NCBI RefSeq assembly: GCF_003666245.1
Contig: NZ_MJLZ01000004.1
Location: forward strand, 110,918-174,917
Direction: 5' to 3'
DNA length: 64,000 bases
Origin: Brenneria alni
GTDB lineage: Bacteria; Pseudomonadota; Gammaproteobacteria; Enterobacterales; Enterobacteriaceae
In this document: positions 8,596-18,489 of the stretch, piece by piece
How positions within the stretch are numbered: the stretch's first letter is position 1
How the letters are laid out: every line of letters begins with the position of its first letter
Position numbers and translations under genes: made by a program
Notes under the pieces: generated by a model
Seen by the model: the letters and a program-made list of their open reading frames with translations, nothing else
Databases searched by the model: none
Told to the model about the DNA's origin: nothing

Positions 8596-9612
8596 ATGAT
8601 TCAGTTAGAGAGTGTGAGTGTTGATTTCCCACAGGGGAAGCAACAGGGAAATCGGGCTGTTGATAATGTGACGTTGCATATCCGGCCGGGAGAGGTTTAT
8701 GGCATTGTCGGAACCAGCGGGGCAGGTAAAAGCACGCTGTTGCGCACGATCAATCTATTGCAGCGTCCCACTGCCGGGGTCGTCCGGGTCAATGGGGTAA
8801 AGATCAGCGATCTGAATGGCAAAAGTCTGCGTGAGCAGCGTCAGAAAATCGGCATGATCTTCCAGCATTTTAATTTAATGCAAACACGCACGGTGGCGGA
8901 GAACGTCGCGTTTAGCCTGAAAGCGGCGGGAAAGTCCAGCACGGAAATCGATCAGCGGGTGCCGGAAATTCTCAATTTGGTGGGGTTGTCCGATAAATAT
9001 GCTGCTTTTCCGTCTCAGCTCAGTGGCGGACAGAAACAGCGCGTGGGGATTGCCAGAGCCATTGCCAATCACCCTGAAGTACTGTTGTGTGACGAGCCAA
9101 CCTCGGCGCTTGATTTGGAAACGTCAGCGGCGATTTTGCTGTTGCTCAAAGAGATCAATCAGAAGCTTGGTATAACTATCATATTGATTTCACATGAAAT
9201 GAGCGTCATAAAGTCAGTTTGTGACAGGGTTGCGGTGATGACCGGCGGTAAGGTTGTAGAAGAGGGGGATGTATTTGATATTTTCGCCGCGCCGCAGCAT
9301 TCATACACCCGTCAATTGGTGGCGCATACGTTGAATCTTGAGCTTCCTCCCCGTCTGCTGCAAGATTTACAGGGAACCTTACTGAAAATCCTGTTCGTTG
9401 GTGAATCGGCGGAGCAGCCGGTGCTGTCTGATGTAGCGACCCGCTATGGTGTGTCCGTTAATATTCTGCACGGTAAAATTGAGTATATTGGCAATCGTGC
9501 ATTGGGGATACTGGTTGCGCTGCTGACACATCCTTCCGATGCCGAAAAAGTTGTGGAAGCAGTGGAATATATTCAGATAAGGACGGCGCAGGTGGAGGTG
9601 TTGCATGGCTGA
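8596..9612 (+). CDS. MetN-family ABC transporter ATPase
   Basis: This 338-residue ATPase has Walker A GTSGAGKST (residues about 43-51), the signature LSGGQKQR, Walker B VLLCDEPTSALD and an H-loop ISHEM. The C-terminal 90 residues form the NIL/ACT-like domain that, in MetN, binds methionine and inhibits transport. ATG 8596 has AGGAG ten bases upstream; an open frame extends to 8512 but lacks the family N-terminus. Its 3' end overlaps the permease gene by 8 bases. Confidence 0.9.
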   Translation: MIQLESVSVDFPQGKQQGNRAVDNVTLHIRPGEVYGIVGTSGAGKSTLLRTINLLQRPTAGVVRVNGVKISDLNGKSLREQRQKIGMIFQHFNLMQTRTVAENVAFSLKAAGKSSTEIDQRVPEILNLVGLSDKYAAFPSQLSGGQKQRVGIARAIANHPEVLLCDEPTSALDLETSAAILLLLKEINQKLGITIILISHEMSVIKSVCDRVAVMTGGKVVEEGDVFDIFAAPQHSYTRQLVAHTLNLELPPRLLQDLQGTLLKILFVGESAEQPVLSDVATRYGVSVNILHGKIEYIGNRALGILVALLTHPSDAEKVVEAVEYIQIRTAQVEVLHG

Positions 9613-10264
9613 TTTATGGATCGATCTGGTCGTGGCGTTCGGTGAGACATTCCAGATGGTCGGCATCTCAACCCTGTTTGCGATTGTCGGCGGTTTACCG
9701 CTGGGATTTCTTATTTATGTTACCGATCGTCACCTGTTTTGGCAGAACCGGGCGGTATATCTGCTCAGTACCGTGCTGGTGAATATTATTCGCTCAATTC
9801 CGTTTGTGATTTTGCTGGTGCTGTTGTTACCGCTGACGCAGATTCTGTTAGGGAATACCATTGGACCGGTGGCGGCAGCCGTACCCATGTCTGTGGCGGC
9901 AATTGCTTTCTATGCCCGTCTGGTTGACAGCGCGCTGCGCGAAGTGGATCCCGGCATTGTTGAAGCGGCTGAAGCCTTCGGCGCCAGCCCGATGCGGATT
10001 ATCGGCACGGTGTTATTGCCGGAAGCCAAAGCCGGCTTATTGCGTGGTTTGACCATTACGTTGGTCAGCCTGATCGGCTATTCGGCTATGGCGGGGATTG
10101 TCGGCGGTGGCGGTGTGGGCGATCTGGCCATCCGCTTTGGCTATTATCGTTATGAAACCGAGGTCATGATTGTTACGGTTATCGCGCTGGTCATTCTGGT
10201 GCAAATCGTGCAAACGCTGGGCGATTGGCTGTCAAAGCAGGCAGATAAGCGCGAGCGGCGTTAA
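9605..10264 (+). CDS. MetI-family ABC transporter permease
   Basis: This 219-residue inner-membrane protein has about five hydrophobic segments and the EAA loop (VEAAEAFGASPMRIIGTVLLPEA), and resembles MetI. It forms a dimer with the MetN-like ATPase and takes substrate from the MetQ-like protein. The three genes occupy 7.66-10.26 kb between gstB and dacC, where E. coli has none, so this is an additional or relocated transporter. Confidence 0.9.
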   Translation: MADLWIDLVVAFGETFQMVGISTLFAIVGGLPLGFLIYVTDRHLFWQNRAVYLLSTVLVNIIRSIPFVILLVLLLPLTQILLGNTIGPVAAAVPMSVAAIAFYARLVDSALREVDPGIVEAAEAFGASPMRIIGTVLLPEAKAGLLRGLTITLVSLIGYSAMAGIVGGGGVGDLAIRFGYYRYETEVMIVTVIALVILVQIVQTLGDWLSKQADKRERR

Positions 10265-10551
10265 GTCAATAGCAAGGGCGCCTCAGGGAAGAGGTTGTCC
10301 CAGAAATATGAGGGCGTCCTCCTCAGTACCCTCTGCGTAAGTGCAATTCACCTAGTAAGACACTTCTCATTGCCAACGCCATTCCTATGTTTATCTTTGA
10401 TTTTTTGACCTTTTCATTTCTTTGATTATCTTTACAGACTGAACGGTTTCCTTGAGGGAAATGAAACGTTACCTTTGGATGTTGCAAAAAGTTTTCAAAA
10501 GATATTGAAAAGTAATCATTTTTAACGACTTATGGATATCGCGGCGATCTC

Positions 10552-11757
10552 ATGAAGACAACTATTTCCCATTCCAGTCTAAAATCTTTCATTGCGGGGA
10601 CGGTATTACTGACAGGGCTGATGCCTTTAGTGTATGCCGAGCAAGTGCCAGCAGTTCCTCAGGTTGATGCTAAAGCCTTTATTTTGATGGATTATCACAG
10701 TGGAAAAGTGCTGGCTGAATCTAACGCGGATGAACGTCTTGATCCTGCTAGCCTGACGAAAATCATGGCGAGCTATGTCACCGGGCAGGCAATAAAAGCC
10801 GGGAAAATACGCCCCACGGATGAAGTCACCGTTGGGAAAGATGCCTGGGCAACCGGTAATCCGGTATTGCGTGGTTCATCACTGATGTTTCTCAAGCCTG
10901 GCGATCGCATTCCGGTTTCAGAACTGAATAAAGGTATCGTTATTCAATCGGGCAATGACGCCAGCATTGCTCTGGCTGACTATGTTGCCGGCAGTCAGGA
11001 TGCCTTTGTCAGCCTGATGAATAATTATGTTAAAGCTCTGGGGTTAACCAATACCCATTTTCTCACCGTGCATGGACTGGATGCGCCGGGCCAGTACAGT
11101 ACCGCGCGGGATATGGCATTGCTGGGCCAGGCATTAATCCGGGATGTGCCGGATGAATATGCGCTGCATAAAGAAAAAGAGTTCACGTTCAATAATATCC
11201 GTCAACCTAATCGTAATCGATTGTTGTGGAGCACCAACCTGAATGTGGACGGTATTAAAACCGGTCATACCAGCGGAGCCGGGCATAATCTGGTGGCATC
11301 GGCCACGGAAGGGAATATGCGCCTGATCTCCGTGGTGCTGGGGGCGCCGACCGATGCGACGAGATTTCGCGAAAGTGAAAAACTGCTGACCTGGGGATTC
11401 CGCTTCTACGAAACGGTAATACCAATCAAAGCGGGGGCGCCGTTTACCACGCAGCGGATCTGGTTTGGCACGCAAAAAGAGGCCCGACTCGGTGTGGCGC
11501 AAGATGCCGCATTGTCGATCCCCAAAGGGCAGATGAAAAACCTGAAAGCCAGCTTTACGCTGCTTCAACCACAGTTATCTGCGCCACTGGCGAAAAATCA
11601 GGTCGTCGGCACCATTGATTTTCAGCTTGAGGGGAAAAGCATAGGACAGCGACAACTGGTAGCGCTGGACGACATTCCCGAAGCAGGGATCTTCAGCAGA
11701 CTGTGGGATTCAGTGATGATGAAACTCCAGCAGTGGTTTGGCGGTTTATTCAGTTAA
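10552..11757 (+). CDS. dacC: D-alanyl-D-alanine carboxypeptidase DacC (PBP6)
   Basis: DacC trims the terminal D-Ala from peptidoglycan pentapeptides at the outer face of the inner membrane. This 401-residue protein starts with a cleaved signal peptide ending near VYA. The penicillin-binding motifs are S67-L-T-K70, S-G-N ([10 protein letters not shown]) and K-T-G ([11 protein letters not shown]). The C-terminus ends in an amphipathic membrane anchor ([17 protein letters not shown]). The gene converges with deoR, their stop codons overlapping by four bases. The 287 bases upstream contain no gene I can see. Confidence 0.95.
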   Translation: MKTTISHSSLKSFIAGTVLLTGLMPLVYAEQVPAVPQVDAKAFILMDYHSGKVLAESNADERLDPASLTKIMASYVTGQAIKAGKIRPTDEVTVGKDAWATGNPVLRGSSLMFLKPGDRIPVSELNKGIVIQSGNDASIALADYVAGSQDAFVSLMNNYVKALGLTNTHFLTVHGLDAPGQYSTARDMALLGQALIRDVPDEYALHKEKEFTFNNIRQPNRNRLLWSTNLNVDGIKTGHTSGAGHNLVASATEGNMRLISVVLGAPTDATRFRESEKLLTWGFRFYETVIPIKAGAPFTTQRIWFGTQKEARLGVAQDAALSIPKGQMKNLKASFTLLQPQLSAPLAKNQVVGTIDFQLEGKSIGQRQLVALDDIPEAGIFSRLWDSVMMKLQQWFGGLFS

Positions 11758-12527
11758 TGGCCAGCATTCATTAACATGATGCCGTTATCGCTGAAGTAGC
11801 GAATATAGTCTGCGGTTGGTTCACGGTTGGTTATCAGGGTATCAAACAGGGCCAGTGAGCCAATACACGCCGGTTTGATCTGGCCGAACTTGCTGGCGTC
11901 GGTAATCAGCATTGCCCGTTGAGACACTGCCAGCGCCCGCTGTTTCATGCTCAATTCAGCAAAGTTAAAGCAGGTTGCGCCAGCAGTCAGGTCGATGCCT
12001 GCTGCTGAAATAAACGTTTTATCGGGGCAGATATTATCAAGTTCGCTGTGTTGGCCGAGCGCTGTGAAAATGGCGTTGTCCGGGTGAAATTCCCCCCCGC
12101 AGAGGATCACGTTGCAGGCGGTTTTTTCCTGTAATGCCAGAAAGGTGTTCAGAGAATAGCAAACACCGGTAAAAGGCAAATCGTCTGGAATGGCTTTAAT
12201 AACAAAGGGTGTGGTGGTGCCACAATCGAAAAAAACCGTATCCTTTGCATCAATCAGGCGGGCAGCCACTTCTCCGACTGCCTGTTTTTCTTCCACATGT
12301 TTGGTCTGTTGGTCGGACACAACGTAATTGGCGACATTATTATTTTTCAAATCACTGACGACATAGCCGCCGAGTAGCACCACGGCTGCGGATTCGGCGT
12401 TCAGATCGCGGCGAACGGTCATTTCCGAAACACCCAATAGCCGGGCAGCCTCTTTAAGATGGAGTTTATCGGCTTTTTTCAAAGCCTGAGCAAGTCTGTT
12501 GATCCGTTCTTCGCGCCGCGTTTCCAT
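11754..12527 (-). CDS. deoR: Deoxyribonucleoside repressor DeoR
   Basis: The start at 12527 gives [14 protein letters not shown], matching E. coli DeoR; total 257 residues against 252. The N-terminal winged helix-turn-helix ([22 protein letters not shown], residues about 20-45) is followed by the sugar-phosphate sensor domain with [13 protein letters not shown]. coli DeoR is relieved by deoxyribose-5-phosphate. Here the gene lies directly downstream of deoC on the same strand, so repressor and aldolase probably form one autoregulated operon. Confidence 0.94.
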   Translation of the reverse strand: METRREERINRLAQALKKADKLHLKEAARLLGVSEMTVRRDLNAESAAVVLLGGYVVSDLKNNNVANYVVSDQQTKHVEEKQAVGEVAARLIDAKDTVFFDCGTTTPFVIKAIPDDLPFTGVCYSLNTFLALQEKTACNVILCGGEFHPDNAIFTALGQHSELDNICPDKTFISAAGIDLTAGATCFNFAELSMKQRALAVSQRAMLITDASKFGQIKPACIGSLALFDTLITNREPTADYIRYFSDNGIMLMNAGH

Positions 12528-12567
12528 GTGATTTCCTGATAATGATCCTGCATTAGCGGGACAGTAA

Positions 12568-13248
12568 TTAGTAGTTTCCTGTGGCAGCCGATTCGCCGCA
12601 AACAATCGCAACGCCGGAGCTGGTGCCGATACGGGTAGCGCCTGCGCGGATCATGATTTCTGCCGTCTGACGATCGCGTACTGCGCCTGATGCCTTAACC
12701 CCCATCTCCGGGCCTACCGTTTTGCGCATCAGTTTCACGTGTTCTTCACGAGCGCCGCCGGTGCTGAACCCCGTAGATGTTTTAACAAACGCCACCTCCA
12801 GTTCACGACAAAGGTTACAAACCAGGGCGATCTGTTCATCATCAAGCAGGCAGGTTTCCAGGATTACTTTCAATGGTATCGCGCCGCAAACCTGGCGAAC
12901 GGCATGAATATCGGCTTTAACGGCGGTAACATTACCGCTTTTTAACCAGCCAATATTGATCACCATATCAATTTCCTGCGCGCCGGCATCAATGGCGGCT
13001 TTCGCTTCAAAGACTTTGGCCGACGTCAGGCCCGCGCCGAGCGGGAAACCAATCACCGAGCACACCTTGACGGTTGTACCTTTCAACTGATCGGCGGCTA
13101 ACGGCACGTAGCCTGAGTTGACGCAAACTGCATAAAAGTGATGTGTTTTTGCCTCATCACATAGCTTGATGATTTGTTGTTCAGTGGCATCGGCGGCCAA
13201 CAGGGTATGGTCGATATAGTGTGCGTAATTGCGCGTTTCAGTGATCAT
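12568..13248 (-). CDS. deoC: Deoxyribose-phosphate aldolase DeoC (short form)
   Basis: DeoC cleaves 2-deoxyribose-5-phosphate to glyceraldehyde-3-phosphate and acetaldehyde. This 226-residue protein is of the short type common in Bacillus and others, not the 259-residue E. coli enzyme. The Schiff-base Lys156 lies in [13 protein letters not shown] and the second active-site Lys185 in GVKASGAV. The motif YIDHTLL marks the N-terminus. deoR follows 40 bases downstream, and a DeoR-type palindrome lies 35 bases upstream of the start. Confidence 0.94.
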   Translation of the reverse strand: MITETRNYAHYIDHTLLAADATEQQIIKLCDEAKTHHFYAVCVNSGYVPLAADQLKGTTVKVCSVIGFPLGAGLTSAKVFEAKAAIDAGAQEIDMVINIGWLKSGNVTAVKADIHAVRQVCGAIPLKVILETCLLDDEQIALVCNLCRELEVAFVKTSTGFSTGGAREEHVKLMRKTVGPEMGVKASGAVRDRQTAEIMIRAGATRIGTSSGVAIVCGESAATGNY

Positions 13249-13282
13249 TACTGGCTCCCGGAGCTATTCAATAAAATCTTAT

Positions 13283-13298
13283 TGTTATAATTATAACA
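13283..13298. promoter_or_regulatory. DeoR operator upstream of deoC
   Basis: TGTTATAATTATAACA is a perfect 16-base palindrome. It differs from the E. coli deo operator TGTTAGAATTCTAACA only in the symmetrical G/C pair. It lies 35 bases upstream of deoC, in the same operon as deoR, so it is very probably the autoregulatory operator. Confidence 0.82.
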
Positions 13299-13364
13299 TT
13301 TTTATGGGAATTTATAACTATCATTTGTTTTTTGCATAAAATATCGTACTTTCTGGGTGGTTTA

Positions 13365-13380
13365 TGTTGTTTTAATAACA
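13365..13380. promoter_or_regulatory. Possible second, imperfect DeoR operator
   Basis: TGTTGTTTTAATAACA keeps the outer TGTT/AACA half-sites of the DeoR operator but is not symmetrical inside. Its centre is 82 bases from the perfect site, compatible with the multi-operator looping known for E. coli DeoR. Confidence 0.4.
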
Positions 13381-13470
13381 AATGATTATTATTTTTTATT
13401 TAAGTAACATCGGAATTAAATTGGCTTGATGTCAGTGAGAGAGTGGTATTGAAGTCATTTCGGAGAAAAG

Positions 13471-13550
13471 AAAAGGCCCATCGATCTTGAACCTTAAGGG
13501 CGGGAACGATGGGCTCCTCAATATGGGGATATCTAAAGAAAAGCAGTGGC
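13471..13550 (-). ncRNA. rybB: RybB small RNA
   Basis: Read on the minus strand, the RNA begins GCCACTGCTTTTCTTT, identical to the 5' seed of enterobacterial RybB. It continues with a CCCCAT...GGAGCCCATC core and ends in a terminator hairpin (GCCCATCG/CGATGGGC, arms 13507-13514 and 13476-13483) and U-rich tail. The E. coli position next to ybjL is conserved. RybB is an Hfq-dependent RNA that represses outer-membrane porin mRNAs under envelope stress. The 80-base length is inferred from the seed and terminator; this copy has a larger, different terminator loop from E. coli. Confidence 0.93.
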
Positions 13551-13556
13551 ACTCAT

Positions 13557-13583
13557 TCAGACTCTGGCCTTAAAGAAAAGTTC
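13557..13583 (-). promoter_or_regulatory. Sigma-E promoter of rybB
   Basis: On the minus strand GAACTT (13583-13578), a 16-base spacer and TCTGA (13561-13557) match the RpoE consensus. The -10 element ends 7 bases before the RybB 5' end. This agrees with the sigma-E control of rybB known in E. coli. Confidence 0.88.
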
Positions 13584-13624
13584 TGTCTTTTCTATGAAAT
13601 ATTAACGATTTTTTACATCTTTCA

Positions 13625-15313
13625 TCAACCCGGCAATTCGGGCCAGATAATAACAATAAGTGAACCCGCTAATGTCAGCAATACGTTGGCGATGGCGTAG
13701 GTTCCGGCATATCCCAAAGCCGGAATATTACTGCGGGCGGTATCGCTGATAATTTCCATTGCCGGAGCGCAGGTTCGTGCGCCCATCATGGCGCCAAATA
13801 GCAGTGCACGATTCATCCGAAGAACATAAGCGCCGAACAGAAAGCAGATAACTACCGGCACCAGGCTGACAATCAACCCCGATATCAGCATTTGCGCGCC
13901 TATCTCACCAACACTACGACCGATGCTGCCGCCAGCGCTTAACCCAACGCCTGCCATAAATACCATCAGGCCAAACTCTTTCACCATATTCAGCGCCCCT
14001 TGCGGTATATAGCCGAAAGTCGGGTGGTTGGCCCGCAGAAAACCCAGCATAATGCCGGCAAACAATAAGCCCGCAGCATTTCCTACGCCGAATGTGAAAT
14101 TACTGAACTGGAAGGTGATCAGGCCGACCATGATGCCGATGATAAAGAAAGCGCAGAAGGCCAGCAGGTCAGTCACCTGACTGTGAATAGAAATAAAACC
14201 GATTCTGTCAGCGATGCCTTTTACCCGTCGGGCGTCGCCGCTTACCTGCAATACATCACCTTTATTCAGTACCACGCCATCATCAATCGGCATTTCAATT
14301 TGGCTGCGAATGATGCGGTTAAGGAAACAGCCGTGGTCGGTCAGTTTTAACTGACTGAGGCGTTTACCGACAGCATTGTGGTTTTTCACCACAATCTCTT
14401 CGGTCACGATGCGCATATCCAACAGGTCACGGTCAAAGACCTCTTTCCCGTCGCGAAAGTTAGGATTGAGGCGGGCGTGAGCATCGGGGTAGCCAACAAG
14501 GGAAATCTCATCGCCGATTTGCAACACGGCGTCACCATCAGGGTTTGCCAGAATACCATTACGCCGGATACGTTCGATGTAGCAGCCCGTCTGGCGGTAA
14601 ATTCCCAGTTCCCGCAGATTTTTACCATCAGCCCAGGCGACCAGTTCCGGCCCGACGCGGTAAGCGCGAATAACCGGAAGGTAGACTTTCCTTTGGCTGT
14701 CGGCATCAAGCCCTCGCTCACGGGCAATTTGCTGGGCACTGGTGGGTAAATCCTGATGCTGTAATTTGGGCAGGTAGCGCGCACCAAAAATCAGGCTGAC
14801 TAAACCAATCAGATAGGTGAGGGCGTAACCCAGGCTAAGGTGATCCTGCTCTATACCGATCCGCACACCGATGCTGGGCATATTTCGCAAGGTATCACCG
14901 GCACCGACCAACACGGGCGTTGACGTCATGGAGCCTGCTAGCATACCTGCCGTCAGCCCGATCCCCCAGCCGAAAAACTTTCCTAGTCCAAGCGCTAAAA
15001 GCAGCGCGCTGCCAACCATTACCAGCGCCAGCATTAAATAATTTTTACCATCACGGAAAAAAATGGAAAAGAAATTAGGCCCGGCTTCAACGCCGACGCA
15101 GAAAATAAATAACATAAAACCAAGACTTAGTGCTTCAGTATTAATCGAAAAATGTTGTTGCCCTAGTAATAACGATACAACTAAAACACCAATAGAATTA
15201 CCGAGTTGTATTGGCCCCAGGCGTAATTTTCCAAGACAGAGTCCTAATGAAAGAACCACGAATAGCAGCAGAATGTAATTCCCGTTTAACAAATCAGCGA
15301 CGTTTATATTCAT
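13625..15313 (-). CDS. ybjL: YbjL, aspartate:alanine exchanger-family transporter
   Basis: This 562-residue inner-membrane protein matches E. coli YbjL (561). The start [13 protein letters not shown] at 15313 is preferred over the longer open frame from 15442, because it is the conserved N-terminus. Two blocks of about five to six transmembrane segments flank two cytosolic TrkA-C (RCK-C) domains (residues about 200-375). The family includes aspartate/alanine antiporters; the substrate of YbjL is not established. RybB lies just downstream on the same strand. Confidence 0.93.
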   Translation of the reverse strand: MNINVADLLNGNYILLLFVVLSLGLCLGKLRLGPIQLGNSIGVLVVSLLLGQQHFSINTEALSLGFMLFIFCVGVEAGPNFFSIFFRDGKNYLMLALVMVGSALLLALGLGKFFGWGIGLTAGMLAGSMTSTPVLVGAGDTLRNMPSIGVRIGIEQDHLSLGYALTYLIGLVSLIFGARYLPKLQHQDLPTSAQQIARERGLDADSQRKVYLPVIRAYRVGPELVAWADGKNLRELGIYRQTGCYIERIRRNGILANPDGDAVLQIGDEISLVGYPDAHARLNPNFRDGKEVFDRDLLDMRIVTEEIVVKNHNAVGKRLSQLKLTDHGCFLNRIIRSQIEMPIDDGVVLNKGDVLQVSGDARRVKGIADRIGFISIHSQVTDLLAFCAFFIIGIMVGLITFQFSNFTFGVGNAAGLLFAGIMLGFLRANHPTFGYIPQGALNMVKEFGLMVFMAGVGLSAGGSIGRSVGEIGAQMLISGLIVSLVPVVICFLFGAYVLRMNRALLFGAMMGARTCAPAMEIISDTARSNIPALGYAGTYAIANVLLTLAGSLIVIIWPELPG

Positions 15314-15656
15314 GGGATGTAACTTGTTGTTTACCAGTAAGCTCTTGATATAAATGGTTATAGGGACTAAATTTATCCATACATATACGTACAAAATTCC
15401 ACTGACATCATAAATAACTGTCCGCTGTAAGGAATCAGACATGGCATGTCAGTATAAATTATTCAGTGCAATTATTGTGGCGCCACTATTCTAGATGTTT
15501 GTTGACCGGACAACCAGTATATGCCGAATAAATAGTGGTGATACCTCACTTTGTGTCATATCGGAGATGTTCAGACACGCTTGCTTATTGCGCCAGATTT
15601 AACCATTTTACGGTATCAGACAAGTATGCCGTGGGGCATATCAACAGAGGAAGTAT
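15314..15656. other. Spacer between divergent ybjL and ybjM
   Basis: These 343 bases contain no gene I can support; the extension of the ybjL frame into it is unconserved. Both divergent genes must have promoters here, but I could not place one with confidence. A short inverted repeat (GTTGaccGGACAAC-like) lies near 15501. Confidence 0.5.
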
Positions 15657-16028
15657 ATGGCAAGCGATAAAGGTTGGGGTGGTGCGACCTGCTGTTTTTT
15701 ATTGTTTACCGTGGTTTTTTTGAGCCAAAAAATGAATGCGTCCGATACGGTTGCAGGGAATGGATTGCACGGCGACCCCGGAATGCTGTTTTTTTTATTA
15801 CCCGGCATGATTGCCAGTTTTCTGTCTGCACGGGGACGGCTGCTTTATCCGTTGATAGGATCGTTGACAGCCATGCCGCTGTGCCTGTTTATACTGCATT
15901 TTTGGCGCTCACCGCCTCACTCTTTCTGGCAGGAGTTGGCCTATGTGTTGAGCGCCGTTTTCTGGAGTGTACTGGGTGCGTTGGGGTTTTTATTTTTTCA
16001 TGCGATCTACCGGCGGTATTTTCGCTGA
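15657..16028 (+). CDS. ybjM: YbjM, small inner-membrane protein
   Basis: This protein of 123 residues has about four hydrophobic segments and resembles E. coli YbjM (125), especially in the N-terminal WGGATCCFLLFTVVF, FFLLPGMIASFLS and SFWQELAYVLSAVFWSVLGALGFLF. Its function is unknown. It starts at ATG 15657 after AGAGGAAG and converges on grxA across a shared terminator. Confidence 0.87.
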   Translation: MASDKGWGGATCCFLLFTVVFLSQKMNASDTVAGNGLHGDPGMLFFLLPGMIASFLSARGRLLYPLIGSLTAMPLCLFILHFWRSPPHSFWQELAYVLSAVFWSVLGALGFLFFHAIYRRYFR

Positions 16029-16051
16029 ACAATCTTCTGTTTATGTATCAG

Positions 16052-16090
16052 CATATAGAAAAAGACGCATTTCGCGTCTTTTTCTATATG
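16052..16090. terminator. Bidirectional terminator between ybjM and grxA
   Basis: A perfect 17-base-pair stem (16052-16068 with 16074-16090) has an ATTTC loop. The A5 and T5 runs inside the stem place a U tract after a GC core on both strands, which suits the convergent genes. Confidence 0.85.
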
Positions 16091-16117
16091 CTGAAGCCGT
16101 TGTTACTGAAACAAACG

Positions 16118-16381
16118 CTACTGGAACAAACTCAGGTTTTCTTTTGCGTAAGCTTCGAAATCAGTGCAACCGCCAATATGTCTTTCATCAAGGAAAATCT
16201 GTGGCACGGTTTCAACAGGTTTACCTACGGTATTCGATAAATCGTTTTTCGTGATGCCTTCCGCATGGATATCCACATAGCGGTATTTGAAGTCATCACG
16301 CTGTTCTGTCAGTTTTTCTGCCAATGCTTTCGCACGCACACAGTAAGGGCAGCCAAGACGCCCGAAAATAACAGCGAACAT
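16118..16381 (-). CDS. grxA: Glutaredoxin 1
   Basis: This 87-residue glutaredoxin has the active site C11-P-Y-C14, the cis-Pro loop TVPQIFLDERHIGG and the length of E. coli Grx1. It reduces ribonucleotide reductase and mixed disulfides with glutathione. The E. coli gene is controlled by OxyR; I could not identify a full OxyR site here, but an unusual inverted repeat lies just upstream. It is divergent from nfsA. Confidence 0.95.
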   Translation of the reverse strand: MFAVIFGRLGCPYCVRAKALAEKLTEQRDDFKYRYVDIHAEGITKNDLSNTVGKPVETVPQIFLDERHIGGCTDFEAYAKENLSLFQ

Positions 16382-16428
16382 GTAAACTCCTTAATAAAAT
16401 TGTGAAAAGATTATTTTTCTAAAAACTT

Positions 16429-16476
16429 TGGCCTAATGCCTATTTTTAATGGGGTTACTATGCCCACATTAGGCCA
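16429..16476. repeat. Perfect 10-base inverted repeat upstream of grxA
   Basis: TGGCCTAATG (16429-16438) and CATTAGGCCA (16467-16476) are exact reverse complements separated by 28 bases. They lie 48-95 bases upstream of the grxA start, where the promoter should be. They could be paired operator half-sites or an RNA stem. Confidence 0.7.
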
Positions 16477-16569
16477 TGAAAAAAAGCAGTAATTACCTGT
16501 TATAACGATTCGCCTTACCTATCGCTATGTCGTGATGCACAGACGGGCGTTGGTATGAGGTGCCGGCTG

Positions 16570-16608
16570 ACATATAATAATCCTTGCGCTATGCGGATTA
16601 TTATATGT
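16570..16608. repeat. Perfect 14-base inverted repeat upstream of nfsA
   Basis: ACATATAATAATCC (16570-16583) and GGATTATTATATGT (16595-16608) pair perfectly around an 11-base loop. The structure lies about 98 bases upstream of nfsA in a spacer of 324 bases. There is no U tract, so a terminator is unlikely; an operator or a small mobile-repeat remnant are options. Confidence 0.7.
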
Positions 16609-16705
16609 TGATTGCGTCGGTCTGTCTGGGATTCAGATGGCATTATGAAGCGATTTATCACGGTTTTTCACCGTCAAGTACCTTAATTTGTGAGGGATAT
16701 ACAGC

Positions 16706-17425
16706 ATGACGCCCACCATTGATCTACTACGACGCCATCGTTCCATCCGTGCTTTTACGTCACAGCCGCTGACGGATGAACAGCGCAGCGTGATTATTGC
16801 CGCCGCGCAGAGTGCGTCCAGCTCCAGCTTTTTACAGTGCAGTTCAATTATCCGCATTACCGATCCCGCGATTCGGCAAACACTGGTTCACTATACCGGT
16901 GAACAAGGTTATGTCGCGCAGGCGGCGGAATTTTGGGTTTTCTGTGCGGATTTCCATCGTCACCTGCAAATATTCCCACAGGCGGAAACCGGGCTGGCGG
17001 AGCAGTTGCTGATAGGCTGTGTCGACACGGCCATGATGGCGCAAAATGCCCTGATCGCCGCAGAATCATTAGGCCTGGGCGGCGTGTTTATCGGTGGGGT
17101 CCGTAATAACATTGCGGATGTCACTACGTTACTGAAACTGCCTCAACAGGTATTACCGCTATTTGGACTTTGCCTGGGATATCCTGATGCAAATCCTCTG
17201 TTAAAACCTCGGATGCCACCTGAAATGTTGATCCACGAGAATGGCTATCAGCCACTTGATCGTGAGAAATTGGCAGAATATGACCAGCAACTGATGGAGT
17301 ATTACCTACAGCGTACCGGCGATCGCCGTGATAGCTGGAGTGCGCATGTACAGCGTTCGCTGAAAAAAGAGCTACGTCCGTTTATGCTGGATTACTTACA
17401 TCAACAAGGATGGGCGATACGGTAG
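16706..17425 (+). CDS. nfsA: Oxygen-insensitive NADPH nitroreductase NfsA
   Basis: This FMN-containing enzyme of 239 residues reduces nitroaromatics and quinones by two electrons with NADPH. The N-terminal [19 protein letters not shown], the FMN-binding [11 protein letters not shown] and the C-terminal [19 protein letters not shown] match E. coli NfsA (240). rimK follows 13 bases downstream, as in E. coli, but ybjC, which precedes nfsA there, is absent. Confidence 0.95.
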   Translation: MTPTIDLLRRHRSIRAFTSQPLTDEQRSVIIAAAQSASSSSFLQCSSIIRITDPAIRQTLVHYTGEQGYVAQAAEFWVFCADFHRHLQIFPQAETGLAEQLLIGCVDTAMMAQNALIAAESLGLGGVFIGGVRNNIADVTTLLKLPQQVLPLFGLCLGYPDANPLLKPRMPPEMLIHENGYQPLDREKLAEYDQQLMEYYLQRTGDRRDSWSAHVQRSLKKELRPFMLDYLHQQGWAIR

Positions 17426-17438
17426 TATCCGTGCATTT

Positions 17439-18335
17439 ATGAAGATAGCTATTCTGTCTCGTGACGGTTCGTTATATTCCTGCAAACGTCTGCGCGAAGC
17501 TGCGGAAGGGCGCAGACATCAGATTGATATTATTGATCCGCTGTCCTGCTATATGAATATTAATTCGGCGGCGCCTTCAGTGCATTATCGTGGCCGACGG
17601 TTAGCAAAATATGATGCGGTCATCCCGCGGATTGGTTCGCTTATCACATTTTATGGTACGGCAGTGCTGCGCCAGTTTGAAATGTTGGGCGGTTTCCCGC
17701 TGAATAATTCCGTCGCGGTTATCCGTGCCCGTGACAAACTACACTCCTTGCAGTTATTAGCCAGTGCAGGAATCGATTTGCCGGTTACTGGCTTTGCTCA
17801 CTCTCCCGATGATACCGGTGACCTGATAGAGATGGTCGGTGGTGCGCCGCTGGTGGTTAAGCTGGTGGAAGGTACGCAAGGCATCGGCGTGGTGCTGGCT
17901 GAAACCCGGCAGGCCGCTGAAAGCGTTATCGATGCCTTTCGGGGACTGAATGCCCACATACTGGTACAAGAGTATGTTCGGGAAGCAAATGGCAAGGATA
18001 TCCGCTGCCTGGTCATCGGCAACCGGGTGGTGGCGGCGATCGAGCGGCAGGCTAAACCGGGGGAGTTCCGTTCCAATCTGCATCGTGGCGGTTCGGCAAG
18101 TAAAGTCCGGATTACCGCCGGAGAGCGGGCCATTGCCATCAAAGCAGCAAAAACGCTGGGGCTGAACGTGGCGGGCGTGGATATTCTGCGCGCTGCAAGA
18201 GGCCCTTTAGTGATGGAAGTGAATGCCTCTCCGGGGCTGGAAGGAATCGAAACCACCACCGGGATTAATATTGCAGGCATGATGATTGAATTTATTGAAC
18301 AGCATGTACGTGCGCTATCGGTGAAAAAAAGTTAG
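17439..18335 (+). CDS. rimK: RimK, ribosomal protein S6 glutamate ligase
   Basis: RimK adds glutamates to the C-terminus of ribosomal protein S6. This 298-residue ATP-grasp protein matches E. coli RimK (300): N-terminal [21 protein letters not shown]-grasp blocks [18 protein letters not shown] and [15 protein letters not shown], and the metal-binding [14 protein letters not shown]. It is probably cotranscribed with nfsA. Confidence 0.95.
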   Translation: MKIAILSRDGSLYSCKRLREAAEGRRHQIDIIDPLSCYMNINSAAPSVHYRGRRLAKYDAVIPRIGSLITFYGTAVLRQFEMLGGFPLNNSVAVIRARDKLHSLQLLASAGIDLPVTGFAHSPDDTGDLIEMVGGAPLVVKLVEGTQGIGVVLAETRQAAESVIDAFRGLNAHILVQEYVREANGKDIRCLVIGNRVVAAIERQAKPGEFRSNLHRGGSASKVRITAGERAIAIKAAKTLGLNVAGVDILRAARGPLVMEVNASPGLEGIETTTGINIAGMMIEFIEQHVRALSVKKS

Positions 18336-18489
18336 TTTTCCGAATGCCGGTCAGGGCGCTAAAATAGCAAACGGGTTGTTGGTGGTTTATCGCGGTTTAA
18401 TCTGATTAAAGATGTGTTTATCATGGCATGAGAACGGAATATTCCGTAAGCTATGGCCCTTTTTAACAACAGTCAGTATGAGGCAGAAA

